Notes under the pieces: model-generated
Database searches by the model: none
Told to the model about the DNA's origin: nothing
Seen by the model: the letters and a program-made list of their open reading frames with translations, nothing else
Source: Atherix ibis
Lineage: Eukaryota > Arthropoda > Insecta > Diptera > Athericidae
Reading direction: 5' to 3'
Length of the DNA stretch: 64,000 nt
Assembly (NCBI GenBank): GCA_958298945.1
Contig: OY282609.1
Coordinates: 55,152,220 to 55,216,219 of the forward strand
Made by a program: the position numbers and the translations under genes
Shown here: positions 35,650 to 46,453 of the stretch, piece after piece
How the letters are laid out: each line of letters opens with the position of its first letter
Position numbering within the stretch: the stretch's first letter is position 1

Positions 35650-36799
35650 AGGTGACATAGCAAGGCTTGCTTGTGATAAAATTCGATTGATTCTGCACAG
35701 TAATTTTTGGTTGATACCCTTTTAAATATGGAAAGTGAAAAACAGCATTTTCGGCATATTTTACTTTTTTACTATAGAAGTTAAAAAATAATCCGATGTG
35801 TTTGGAAAAGATGTGTTAAATGAGCGCCAGTGCCAAAACTGGTTTGCAAAATTTCGATTCGAGAATTTTGATCTCGAAGATGCAACACGTCCTGGAAGGC
35901 CAGTTGAAGACATAATAAAGGCATTAATTGATGCAAACTGGCGAATAACAACTCGTGAGATTGCTGAGAGATTAAATTTATCGAATTCGACCGTTCATGA
36001 TCATTTGAAATGGCTAGGTTTAATGTCAAAGCTCGACAAATGGATTCCTCTTCTTCTTACGGAAATAAAATTTGTACCGTCGTATTGACGTTTGTGATTT
36101 GCTTCTCAAACGCCAAGAAAATGATCCATTTTTGAAGCGTATCATCACTGGGGACGAGAAATGGGTTGTCTACAACAATGTTAAGCGTAAAAGATCCTGA
36201 AGTAGATAAGATGAATCGGCTCAAAGCACTTCGAAAGCCAATATCCACCAAAAAAAGGTTATGCTATCTGCTTGGTGGGATTTCAAAGGAATCTATTATT
36301 TTGATCTTCTACCGAGCAACATTATGATCAATTCTGAAGTGTACTGTCATTAGATGGACAAATTGAATGATCCACTTAAAGAAAAAAGGACAGAATTGGT
36401 CAATAGGAAAGGTATAGTACTCCAACAGGATAATGCGAAACCACTTACAAGTTTGACCACTCGGCAAAAGTTTTTAGAGCTTAGATGGTATATACTGCCA
36501 TACGCACCATACTCTCCAAACCTAGCACCTTACGATTATCAATTGTTCCAGTCTCTACAAAATTTTTTAGACGGTAAAACGTTTAATTCAAATGAGGCAG
36601 TCAAAAATCACTTAGATCAGTTTTTTGCCAGCAAAGAACAAAAATTTTATGAGCGTGGAATCATTCTACTGCCAGAAAGATGGCAAAAGGTATTAGATCA
36701 GATTGGATAATAGTTAATTGAATAAAATATTAATTTACTATAAGAAAATCGTCTTTCATTTTTATAAAAAAAAACGAAATTACTTCCCGGACAACCTAA
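35650..36799 (+). mobile_element. Mariner I1 (cecropia-like family)
   Basis: Mariner with 3' end AGTAATTTC-like ... reading TTAGGTTGTCCGGGAAG on the minus strand, the usual end of cecropia-group mariners, beside TA at 36800. A matching 5' TIR was not found. Transposase 35728-36710: MESEKQHFRHILLFYYRS, frameshift, DVLNERQCQNWFAKFR, RITTREIAERLNLSNSTVHD (HTH), RIITGDEKWVVYNN (first Asp), MLSAWWDFKGIYYFDLL, VLQQDNAKPLTS (second Asp), SPNLAPYDYQLF (third motif) and YERGIILLPERWQKVLDQIG. SPDL has become SPNL but the catalytic D of PYD remains. Frameshifts near 35780, 36070 and 36195; stop near 36352. Confidence 0.88.
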
Positions 36800-37599
36800 T
36801 ATCTTATATATTAATACGCAACTACAAAAGTTTGTGGTACCTTTTTGAGTGTGGTATTGTTCACGTATTGGAAAAAAAATATCATTGTATAGGTAACCGT
36901 TTGGAGAAGTGCAGAATATAATTTTTTTTTATACGTGAACATAAAGCAGGTAAATTTGATTTTGAAAGATGCAAAGCGCTACAACAACAAAATACACATA
37001 CACAGGCCCAACACAAACTTATTCGGTATGCACGAGCATACGTATCAGCCAATAAATCGGATGACTGTGAAATGCAATAAAACAACCCAACTGAACAAAA
37101 AACAACACAATTGTACATGAAAACACGAATACTTACAGTCGACATTTCTCTAAGAAAAAGAAATGTATTTGCCTTAGCTTAGCTAGATGTGAAAGAAACA
37201 CTGCTTTAGGAGTGGCGTAAGCAACTCATAATACAACAGCGTGTTAATTCTATGAACCAATGAGCGTGCGTCGTTGCGCTTGGGATATTTTTGGGAAAGC
37301 GTACAACACAGTGTGAGGAAAAAAACCCAAGCGCAGACAAGATATCTCATTGGTTGGAGAAATTTGTCATTGGTGTGTGCATCATTCAAAATACATAGAG
37401 TGATCAGCGCATACAGCTTAGAAGGTGAACTGAGTGAATTTTTTTGCATTGTATGCGAGTGGAATTTTTCGAATACAATGGAAGTACATCATTTTTGTTT
37501 GTTTGCATGCGTGTCAAATGACACTGTGTAAAATTTTTTCAAACCTCATTAGCATACCAGCTTTCAAGTTTGTTTGTTGCAAATCAATGTTCATGAATT
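36800..37599. other. Unassigned sequence ahead of Helitron H2
   Basis: No family recognised. Less AT-rich patch at 37190-37450 could be Helitron 5' sequence, but no TC terminus could be fixed. Confidence 0.35.
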
Positions 37600-37841
37600 T
37601 TATTTTTTTTATTAAATGTAGAAAACGTCATAGTTTCGAACAACGCAGATTGACATCAAGAGAGTACAGACGACAAACGTTTCGTTACGTATTGAAATTC
37701 GGAGAGTTTCTTTTGATTTCGTTTTTTGAATGAAAATAGTAAAAAGCCGTTCGAATATTTTTATTCCATCAATGTTAATGCTTTGTATTTTTTTAATATA
37801 TATAGTTTCGAAGAAACAAATACAAACCATTTTCATGCCAC

Positions 37842-38600
37842 GGCGTCGAACGCTTTCGGGGCGGGTAGAAAGCAAAGAAACAGGGAGGATCAAGTTTTTC
37901 GTAGAACTACTAATGTAACAAATACAAGTGTTGGAAATTTAATTCAGAATGATGATCATGGGTGTTATTGATTCAATTGATTTATTGAAAAATTCGTTTA
38001 AATGTGCATTGCAAGTGGTTCCAATTAATTGTGAAAGTTTTGATATTGGTTTGTTGAATTTATAATGCAGATACTGTAAGGCAATGCATTTTAAATCAGA
38101 AATCACGATGCGCGATAGAACAGCATTTACCATGTGTTGTCATAAGGGAAAAGTAAATTTGCCGGCATTCACACAAAATGACAAATTTAATTCACTTTAT
38201 CATGGGCTCACATCGAATGATGCACAAATAAAAAAAACATAAAAAAATTATTCCAATTATATACGGAACTATAATTCAGCATTTGCGATGGTTAGTTCTG
38301 AAGCGAATATTTCTGAGACGATTTTAGGTGGTGTATATCATTTTAAAATTTACGATACATTTTATCATAGATCTGGACCATTGACAAATCCATACGGTCG
38401 CATGCCTTTATTCTTGAATTAGAAAGAGTTAATAAATTTATTCGTTCTTTTCGCACAATGAAAGATCACTGTGACAGTATAGATAATGCGGATAAAGAAA
38501 TATGTATGGTATAACGATACAACACAGACTGATGTAGCTGTTATATTTACAACTGTTGATGGGGAGCAACCTTTCGAAAGAAACATGATAGTCTTTTCAA
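37842..38600 (+). pseudogene. Helitron N-terminal (helitron-like) domain remnant
   Basis: Readable in shifting frames: FDIGLLNL, CRYCKAMHFKSE with CCHKGKVNLPAF (38050-38170, the C-x2-C ... CC zinc-finger-like region), YIRNYNSAFAMVSSEANIS (38260-38310), GGVYHFKIYDTFYHRSGPL (38320-38385), then TQTDVAVIFTTVDGEQPFER and NMIV (38525-38600). Each fits, in the right order, the helitron-like N-terminal domain. Rep HUH and helicase are absent. A 28-base tandem duplication follows at 38598-38648. Stops and frameshifts throughout. Confidence 0.75.
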
Positions 38601-38797
38601 TTACCCAGTTCGAGCAGAGGGTTGACAATTACCCAATTCGAGCAGAGGGCGAACCGCATGAAAGTAACCAAAAGATACACAGCGTAATGTACAGCTTTAA
38701 AGGAAAGGGTGCGAATTTACGCGAATTCATTGGTAATTTTTTCAAAAAATATAAATTCTTAGAAAAAATAATATAAAACCTTTATAATATATTACAG

Positions 38798-39000
38798 GTG
38801 TATACGCTGCCAAGTACGGTGAACACGCTAAATGCGTGGACATAATAAATCTGTTCGCTGATGGAAGAATCATTGCGCAAGGCAGATCAGGGAATATGAT
38901 TGGCAAAGATTGGGAAGAACAAGAAAATTTTAAAAATATTTACGGGAAAAAAAAAATTAACAATCTATTGCATGTTAGATGTGCTACAATAATTTACTAA
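38798..39000 (+). pseudogene. Exon-like coding piece, possible terminal exon of a captured gene
   Basis: Open frame of 67 codons that begins right after an acceptor-like TATTACAG (38790-38797) and ends in TAA at 38998-39000, with AATAAA at about 39033. It reads VYAAKYGEHAKCVDIINL, ADGRIIAQGRSGNMIGKD and LLHVRCATIIY. The AKYG...DI...G.I pattern recalls a small beta-domain found at the C-terminus of assorted eukaryotic proteins (DUF3395-like), but I am not certain. No stop or frameshift within. It is not Helitron coding sequence. Direction and form (acceptor, ORF, stop, poly(A) signal) suggest a 3'-terminal exon. Confidence 0.4.
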
Positions 39001-39045
39001 TCACATTTGAATTACAGAAAAAAAAGTCAAATTAATAAATAAAAT

Positions 39046-40559
39046 AAAAAAATAAAAAATTATTGTTAGCTCATTATTAACAATCGCTGAAGAAATGTGT
39101 GGTCGAATTTCGACCACTGGCTACCCTAGTAATATATAAACAGTCTATAATTATATAAAAACTATGAACAAAGTGATAGTCAAATTTTATATGAAAATTC
39201 AGTAATTTTATTATATTACTTATTAAAAATGCTATAAAAAAAAACGTATAATTTCTTTGCAAACATTTTTCAAAAATATTTCCAAGCATTTTTTTATACT
39301 AACAATTTTATACGCCCTCTTGTTGATGACCCTTTTTCGGAATATGGTAGATATGGAACAGAAATAATTATTATTTTTAAGTTTATTTCTTTCTTTGAAA
39401 ACTATTCGCCCACATATACATATATATTTGCTAAATGATTTCAATATTAGATGATCGTTAAACAAAGTACTATAAGATTGTTTACTATCTAAACAGGAAA
39501 AAAGCACTTGATACCAAGATAAGCACCAGGAAAAAGCGGTCAAGAAAAAGGACACATTATTGGCAAAAAAGAAAAGTATATTTAACCATCAATATTCTAA
39601 TAGTTTACTTTGTCAGTCCCATTTTATTTTCATATATGTATTTATATTTGATGGAGTGTATTTTACATAATCTTTTTCGAAGATCTTTTTGAAATCTTAT
39701 AATTTTTGTGTTACCATTTCACGGGAATATTATCGTTACCTACATTTTTCTTCATATATCAAAATGAAAATTACCACTCTATTACAGGCTATCCACATAT
39801 AATAATTATATTTTCTGTTTAAATCGTTTCCATTTTAAGAACGAATCTCATTTTGACATAAAAATAAATTCTGAAAAAAACAAAAAAAAAACAGAAAAGT
39901 TTTGGTAAATTCTACCAACAACAATTGTTGAATAAATTTATTCAATTCGACATTATGAAAATCATGCTGCTGGTATAGTAAACATGTACGTTTATGCCAT
40001 ACACAACATTTAAAATTCGTTTTCCAATTCAGACAAGAAATTTCATATACCATGAAAAATGGATTACAAGGCTTTCACTCTCTCTCTCTCTGGTTTAAAT
40101 GCCACACAACATCATCACATTTCAACCCTAAAACTTACCAATCTACCCCATTTATCATCATATTCGACTAGGTGGATACTATAAAATTCTTCTCTAGATT
40201 TCTATTCCAATTTCTGTTCGTATTTCTTTTATTCCTTATTTTTTTATGGTATTTTTGATTTAAGTGGTAAATATTTAACAAAGCATCTGTTCGAATTTCA
40301 CCTTCTGTTCGAACAACGTCCTCCAACAAGTGTACATTGTACAGAAGAAAACAGACCGTGAAACTACACATAGAAGAACATTTGAAAACATGTTACAATG
40401 TGAAATTCATTTGAATACGAAAAATTATGGTTGGTAGAGAGATGAAGGGTGAGAGAAGAAGATTGAAAAGGTGAAAATGAGAATCAAACAAAATATATGT
40501 TCGTATATACATAAATGGATAGATAGACATGTAAGACCTTGTAGAAATTAAGGGATGGC
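39046..40559. other. AT-rich stretch, nothing recognised
   Basis: No family recognised. A (CT)n run at about 40077-40091 and a string of short open frames only. Confidence 0.4.
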
Positions 40560-41020
40560 ACAACTCTTAGAATGATGGAAATCTTTTTAAAGAAGCACTG
40601 TGCAAAATTCTAGATGTGGGTGGTTTGGAGCTGATGATAACAGATAAAATGGAAACCGATTTTACATCTGTTCGTAAGGGTGAAAAAATATTGAAATTGC
40701 AAGAGAGGCGGATGCTGTTTCGAATTGTATATTGATACAGTCGCAATTTCAATATACTACATGGCATAAATGATGAAATGGTATCTACTAAATGCTAGCT
40801 GATATACATAGAAATTTGCTTGTGAAGCATTTAAGATATGACGAATGGTTGAACGGTTTCTTCGGTGAACCAAAAGACACTGAAATGAATTCGAAAATTC
40901 GTTCTTGAACACAAATCGAATACCGACGCAGCTGTATGAATAAGCATTCTCTGAACAATCTCTAAACATTTGCACTTTCCTCTATCCAGCGCCATATTAG
41001 AAAATTTCATTTCCAAATTT
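40560..41020 (-). pseudogene. Possible LINE RT C-terminal scrap
   Basis: Minus strand: CLEIVQRMLIHTAASVFDL, RIHFSVFWFTEETVQPFV, then YTIRNSIRLSCNFNIFSP and SKPPTSRILHSASLKRFPSF. The layout (VQR near the start, a YxxRNSxRL element, then a WNSLP-like end) is that of the C-terminus of CR1/Jockey-type RTs, but the similarity is low. If true this is one of the few elements on the cadherin strand. Confidence 0.3.
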
Positions 41021-41319
41021 ATGCAGGACTGTTACAACCCTTCACACTCCCACTCCAGCTCTTTCAACGACTTTATTTTATATTCTACATTAAATTTCTC
41101 TTCGTCTTCGTAAAATAGAAAATATTTTCACCTCGGATTGTGTCCACAATAAAAAGTATCCTTTCTTTTTCCACCTTTTGAATATTACCTGGTATCATCT
41201 CTACTAAAGGTGAAATTTTAAATGCATACACGGCTAGTTCGATATGTTTGTACTCGTAGAAAAATGAAATGAGAGCATTAACTTTTTCTCTTGGTTTGGA
41301 AATCTTCCTCTCACTTTAG

Positions 41320-41834
41320 AATTGGAAACTTTTGCGGTTAGCAGCATTTTTGACGGTGTCTACGAAATTAAGGAAATGGAAAAGGAATTTTTCAATAAAG
41401 TTGCTGTGTGGCTATATTCGAAATGTCAAAATTTTCTGTTGCTATCAGTTGTATTCAGTACAGCTTACAATTTATTCGTAGAAATAAAATTGGAAATAAT
41501 CCAATTTTTTATGAAAACAATCGTTATTTTATTGCAACTTATCGTGCACTTCTTCCAATTTATGGTGGTTATAATTGATCTAGTGTGTTCGATATTAGTC
41601 GAACTGTGGAAATTTTCGATCGGTGGTAGTCTTTCTTTACACAATGTTTGCTTGTCAGTAAGGCAAAGATCCGGTCGAAGTGAAGAGAATATTGCTGGCG
41701 TTCAGGCAAGTGTTGAAGAACAACGAAATTTATCAACTTCAAGGCGTTCTCAACATTTGGGACTATTTGCTACAACATGGCGTATTTTGCGGTTCGATTT
41801 GGGTTTACATCTTTACGAAATTCTTATCATATAA
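41320..41834 (+). CDS. Uninterrupted 171-codon frame, unknown protein, exon-like start
   Basis: Frame without stops from just after a good acceptor-like CTTCCTCTCACTTTAG (ending 41319) to TAA at 41832-41834. No ATG at the start; it opens ETFAVSSIFDGVYEIKEMEK. Residues about 38-95 hold two strongly hydrophobic stretches (FLLLSVVFSTAYNLF; MKTIVILLQLIVHFFQFMVV running on to LVCSILVELW), probably two membrane helices. A polar Ser/Arg-rich tail follows (SVRQRSGRSEEN ... STSRRSQHL). I do not recognise it. It lies in the Helitron H2 span, 60 bases ahead of H2's 3' segment, so it may be a captured terminal exon. It may also be chance, but long frames are rare in this AT-rich DNA. Confidence 0.35.
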
Positions 41835-41894
41835 GGATTGAAGCCGTTATACTTGCTTGACTGCCCTTTGTACAACTTAAATTTTTACGATCAA

Positions 41895-42078
41895 CAAATT
41901 TACTAGAAATTAAAAAACAATACGCAAAATTCTCGAGTGTTTTTTTGTACTTAAACTTCAATATTGTTGAATATGTTGAGTTCCTTTTTGTGTTTTTTCA
42001 GAAGTTCTATTCGGGTAATTTCCAGGTTCCTCTCTGATCTCAATTATTTGTGCTGTCGCAAGCATTTGTTTGAACAAT
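41895..42078 (+). repeat. Helitron 3' segment (second copy), empty site for D2
   Basis: Reverse complement of the H1 flanks of D2 (29901-29925 followed by 28625-28460). Here the two flanks are contiguous, with TAGAAATTA running straight into AAAAAACAATACG, i.e. no mariner at the position of D2. Ends at D3. Confidence 0.8.
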
Positions 42079-42079
42079 A

Positions 42080-43301
42080 CCAGGGGTATAAGATTAAATC
42101 CGTTGTTTGGTCATAGATGGCGTGAGTGACCTTATTAAGCTACCATGGACATGACATACTTTTTTTTATGACTTTGACATCTGTCAACATTAATCAGTGC
42201 ACATTGTCAGCAATTTCGTACAACAACATACATTTTTCCTTTGGTAGTCATGTCTAGTATTGTGCCAGAAAAAGAGTACATGCGGGAAGCTCTGCTTTTC
42301 TGATTCAATTTGAAGAAATCGGCTGCCGAATCACATCGAATGCTTATGGCGGCCTATGGTGACAGTGCTTTATCGGAAACAACGTGCCGAGATTGGTTTC
42401 GTCGGTTCAAAGATGACAATTTTGACTTGTGGGACAAGAAGCGTAAAAATCGGCCTAGGAAGGTTGAGAACCATCAATTGCAGGCTCTTTTGGACGAAGA
42501 CGATACCCAATCACAAAAAATGCTCGCTGAGCAATTGGGTGTTACTCAACCAGCCATTTCCATGCGTCTACGTGCCATGGGGAAGATTGAAAAGATCGGA
42601 AAATGGGTGCCGCATGAATTGTACGATAAGCAAATGGAGCGCCGCCAAAACACATGCGAAATCTTGCTCGCCAGACAAAAAAGAGTGTTGTTCCTGAATT
42701 GGATTGTGACAGGCCATGAAAAGTGGATATATTTCGAGAATCCTAAACGCAAGAAATCGTGGGTTGATTCCGGCCAACCATCAACATCGTCATCAAGACC
42801 AAATCGCTTCGGAGGGAAGACGATGCTGTGCGTTTGGTGGGATCAGCAGGGTATCGTCTACTATGAGATGTTGAAACCTGGTGAAACTGTCAATGCTCAC
42901 AGCTACCATCAACAACTAATCAAATTGCACCGTGTTCTGCGTGAAAAAAGGACGGATTATCAACAAAGACACGTCAAAAATGGTCTTAAACTATTTGGAG
43001 ACACTCAACTGGAAGGTGCTACCCCACCCCGCTTATTCACCAGACCTGGCCCCTTTCGACTACCACCTGTTTCCGTTGCTGGGCCACGCGCTCGCTGAGC
43101 AGCACTTCGATTCTTAGGAAGACGTCCGAAAATGGTTTTATGAGTGGTTTGCCTCGAAAGAGAAGAATTTTTTTTTGGCGTGGTATCCAAAAATTGCCCG
43201 AGAGATGTCTAGTACTTTGCATAAATTTGTTTTTGCTTTCTATGAAAAAAAAACATGTTTTTTTGACTAAAAAAAAAACGAATTTAAGCTTATACACCTG
43301 G
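42080..43301 (+). mobile_element. Mariner D3 (family D), full length
   Basis: Complete family D mariner, ends CCAGGGGTATAAGATTAAAT / AATTTAAGCTTATACACCTGG, TA on both sides. 5' leader and coding region match D1 and D2. It sits between the Helitron H2 3' segment and an RNase H LINE. Confidence 0.93.
42250..43211 (+). pseudogene. Mariner D3 transposase, longest family D frame
   Basis: ATG at 42250 (MSSIVPEKEYMREALLF), stop TGA at 42301-42303, then an open frame to 42970: MKKSAAESHRMLMAAYGD, TTCRDWFRRFKDDNFDLWD, AEQLGVTQPAISMRLRAMG (HTH), VPHELYDKQMERRQNTCE, WIVTGHEKWIYFEN, KTMLCVWWDQQGIVYYEM. The first catalytic Asp (TGDE) has become His (TGHE). About 50 bases at 42970 are deleted, taking the HDNAPSH block with the second Asp and shifting the frame. 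AYSPDLAPFDYHLFPL (third Asp) follows in another frame. A TAG interrupts the tail at about 43116. Two of three catalytic residues are lost. Confidence 0.9.
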
Positions 43302-43303
43302 TA

Positions 43304-44520
43304 AACTGATGCTTTGGCTACATTCCTAAGTCCTGACGGGAAACTAAAGTAGTTTTTATACCCAAAGCCGGGAGATACTCTAGGTTCTTACAAAAATCCT
43401 TCAGCCAAATCAGCCTTCCATCTTGCCTCCTCAAAGCTATGGAAAAGGTTCTAGACCTTCATATTAAATCTACTGAAATTGCCCCGTACAGACTCGTCTG
43501 CAAATAAGAAAGAATGTTTCTTGCTAAGCAAATAACTCAATGAGCGATCCTAGACGTAGATGGGGCATTTGATAGCACCTCCTATGAGGCAGCTTTACGC
43601 AAGTGAGTTGAATTCCCCACGATTAGCTGGATTATAGACATGCTTTTTAGCCGCAATATCACAGCTAAACTGGAAAATGATTTAGTGACAAGGAGGGTTA
43701 ATATCACCCCTACTTAAGTCACTTGTCATTAATGACGTTCTCGTCAAATTATCTGCAGCTAGCTTTGAAGTTCAAGATTATGCTGATGACCTCACAAAAC
43801 TGTCTGCGTTCCATTTACCAAGACGCATAAGTTGAACCTTATCTTATTACCTTCTAAGGTCTATCTATGCATTTTTTCAGCGAAGGTATCAGAAGGATCA
43901 TACGTAACGCAAAGATCTACATCATCTCCGATAGCCAAGCTGCATTGAAAGCTCTTGTTTCATCTAATGTCCAATCCAAGCTAGTTTGGAATATCTTTAA
44001 GCTTCTAAATCAGGTGCCATGTCGTGAGGGTATTGATGGTAACGAACTAGCTGACAAATTTATCAAAAGGGGAGCAAATACTTCGTTTATTGGACCACAA
44101 CCCTTCTGTGGCTATCCGAAGGGCTATCTGAGGTCTATTACAGAGTCCGGGGAATGAATTTTTCTAAAAAAAATGGCAACAGAGGTCCTTAAACTCAACA
44201 AATCAGACCAAAGGCTACTCACCAGCCATTGTCTGTTAAGATATCATCCAAAGAGGATGAATTGTTCGAGCGTCTACTCTGTCTCCATTGCCCGCTAGAG
44301 ACTTCGGCATCTTTGTTTGATATTCCCTAATCCCTGCAAGATTTTCGGGCTACCAACCAATATGATGATATTGAGGTTCGCTAAAAACCTCAGTATTGAT
44401 ATAATCTGAGTTAGACTTGTTCACCACAAAAGACCTTATTGATCGAAGTGGTTTGAAGACTCTGTGCCTCCTGCTTCACTTCTTATACAATATAAATATT
44501 ATTATTATTATTATTAAACC
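43304..44520 (+). pseudogene. RNase H-bearing non-LTR retrotransposon, 5' truncated
   Basis: LINE remnant of the I/LOA/R1-like grade. RT part: SLPSCLLKAMEKVLDLHI (about 43415), ILDVDGAFDSTSYEAAL (about 43548, the palm FLDxxGAFD motif), ITAKLEND (about 43660), an ADDLT-like box near 43785. Then a separate RNase H domain: IYIISDSQAALKALVSS (about 43915) and GNELADKFIKRGA (about 44038), in an open frame 43867-44157. A Cys-rich tail appears to follow, and the copy ends in a TAATATTATTATTATT run (44493-44516), a typical simple-repeat tail of these LINEs. Many frameshifts; an RNase H His motif between the two was not found. Confidence 0.85.
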
Positions 44521-46453
44521 ACTCTCTTAGCTGTCAATCAAAAACTAATTGACACATCAGACTGAAAATTGATATGTGAACATTTTTGGAGATAAAATTA
44601 TGGACGAAAGCTTTTTTTTATGGCCAAATACTTTTAAATGTATACGGACTTATCCAACAACCCTTGTAGTATACACACAATAGTATGTATAAATTTCTTA
44701 TTTATTGACAATCTCACATCCCCATCCAATGGCATATTTATGTTAATAGAAAGGATTCAAAATTGAGTTATCCATATGGAAAAAAAGATATCTTATCCTA
44801 ACGCTATTGGCCATATACTATTCGTCCTTCCATCATATTATAAATATGTTTACGAAAGAAGAAAAAAAAACATCTCCTTTGCTACCACTTGAATATTTTC
44901 CTTTTTCAAATAAAATCATTTGAAAATTGATATTTTTCGGTTGCCAGTTTTTTGTTTTCTATAAGCAAATATTATTTTATTGTCATCATAAGCTAATTGA
45001 GTATTATTATTTGTGAATTGTAAACAATCGAATTTTCTGTATAAATAAATACACAAATTGAAAAAGGAAGAAGAGGAGGAGTTTCTGGCAAAATAAAATT
45101 GATATTGTATTATTAAAAATTAAATGAAAATTATTTGGTTTTCATTAAAATAAAAAAAAAACAATTGTAAAAACATTTCTTTTAGGATCTAATATATTGA
45201 AAGCAATAGGAAGGTTGAAATAGAAAATTTATTGGCCAATAAAATTCTTCGGCCAAAATACGTAGAGTAGAAGAAGATGGAAATTTTCTTTTGCTCTCTC
45301 ATTCTTATTTTTTATTTCAATTTAATATATAAGAATGGTTTTTTTAGTAATTGAATAATTTTCTCAGCTGAATGCTTCGCCAATTTTGGGGAAAATTTTA
45401 TACAATAATAAATTTTCAGTTTTATTGAATATTTAATATTATTATCGAAAAAAAAAATTGGAACCGTTAGAGGCTCACTGTATCAATTGTTATTGGTATC
45501 CAACACCTATTTTACTTAACTTCTCCTCTTATAAACTTCATCCAACTATGCAAAAATCATCCAACTATGCAAAAAAATAATAATAGTATAATAACTAATA
45601 TATAGTTTCTACTCACAATTTCAAAAAAAAAAATTCTATCTAATTTTATTCTTATTATTATTAAGAATAAAACATCCCTCCCTCTAAGATTATTCCACTT
45701 CCCCTAAAAATAATACATTTCGAACTGTTCCTTATTCACCACAGGATAAAAAAAATAATATATTTAATGATCATGTTCTTAAGGTCTGCACAACAAATTC
45801 CATTTTATTCCTTTTGATCTGCTATTTCTATTTTTGTTATTGTTTATTATTTTTCAACTTTTTTTATATTGAACTATAAATAAAATTATTCTATTTTTAC
45901 TTTTATTTACTAAACTTGTTTATAATAATATTTACAATTTTATTCACCCTTCTATTTTGCCACCACCCTTGCAATTTTCAATTTTCTAAAAACACATTTA
46001 ATATGATCGGTTTTTTCCCTATTCAGTAATCAAATATGAAAAAGAAATAATTTTTTTCTAAATCATATTTTTCAGAATATATTTTTTATTATAAAAAAAA
46101 ATTTAATCAAATGGAACATCTACGGTTAAATCCAACCGTGCTAGTAAATCAGTACGCTCCGAAAATAATTGCCCTACAAGCAACTTAACTCTCCTATTCC
46201 TACAACCAATATACCTTATTACTTATTGATCAGGTTTAAAGAAAAAATGGATTCTGAAACATTCAATTTGAGTGGACCAGTTAAAATATATTATCAATTA
46301 TTTTTCGGATTAAAAAATTAATTTTTAGATTAAAAAAAATAATCGCGGTTTTGAAAAATACACCTTTTATGAAAATTCTATGCCTAAAAATTAAAATTTC
46401 CAATTTTTTCCCTTATTTTGCAATTAATTCTTGTTTAAAGGACATAACAAGAG
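44521..46453. other. AT-rich intron, nothing recognised
   Basis: Homopolymer-rich sequence with one tandem pair of about 18 bases (CATCCAACTATGCAAAAA) at 45539-45576. No gene or element. Confidence 0.5.

Larger units (their letters stand above)
37600..42078 (+). mobile_element. Helitron remnant H2 with foreign inserts
   Basis: Plus-strand Helitron inferred from two ends. The N-terminal coding part is at 37842-38600. The 3' non-coding segment at 41895-42078 is the inverted counterpart of H1's 3' part (shared GACGATCAACAAAT-like start, CAAAATTCTCGAG, GTGCTGTCGCAAGCATTTG). The piece between holds exon-like sequences not belonging to Helitron proteins (38798-39000; 41320-41834). The far end is cut by mariner D3. 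It may also be two Helitron scraps with unrelated DNA between; the span is inference. Confidence 0.5.

Noticed and set aside
37726..37971. Frames at 37726-37971 as separate small genes
   Set aside because: They overlap in two frames, contain no known domain and lead into the Helitron zinc-finger region, so they are part of that remnant.
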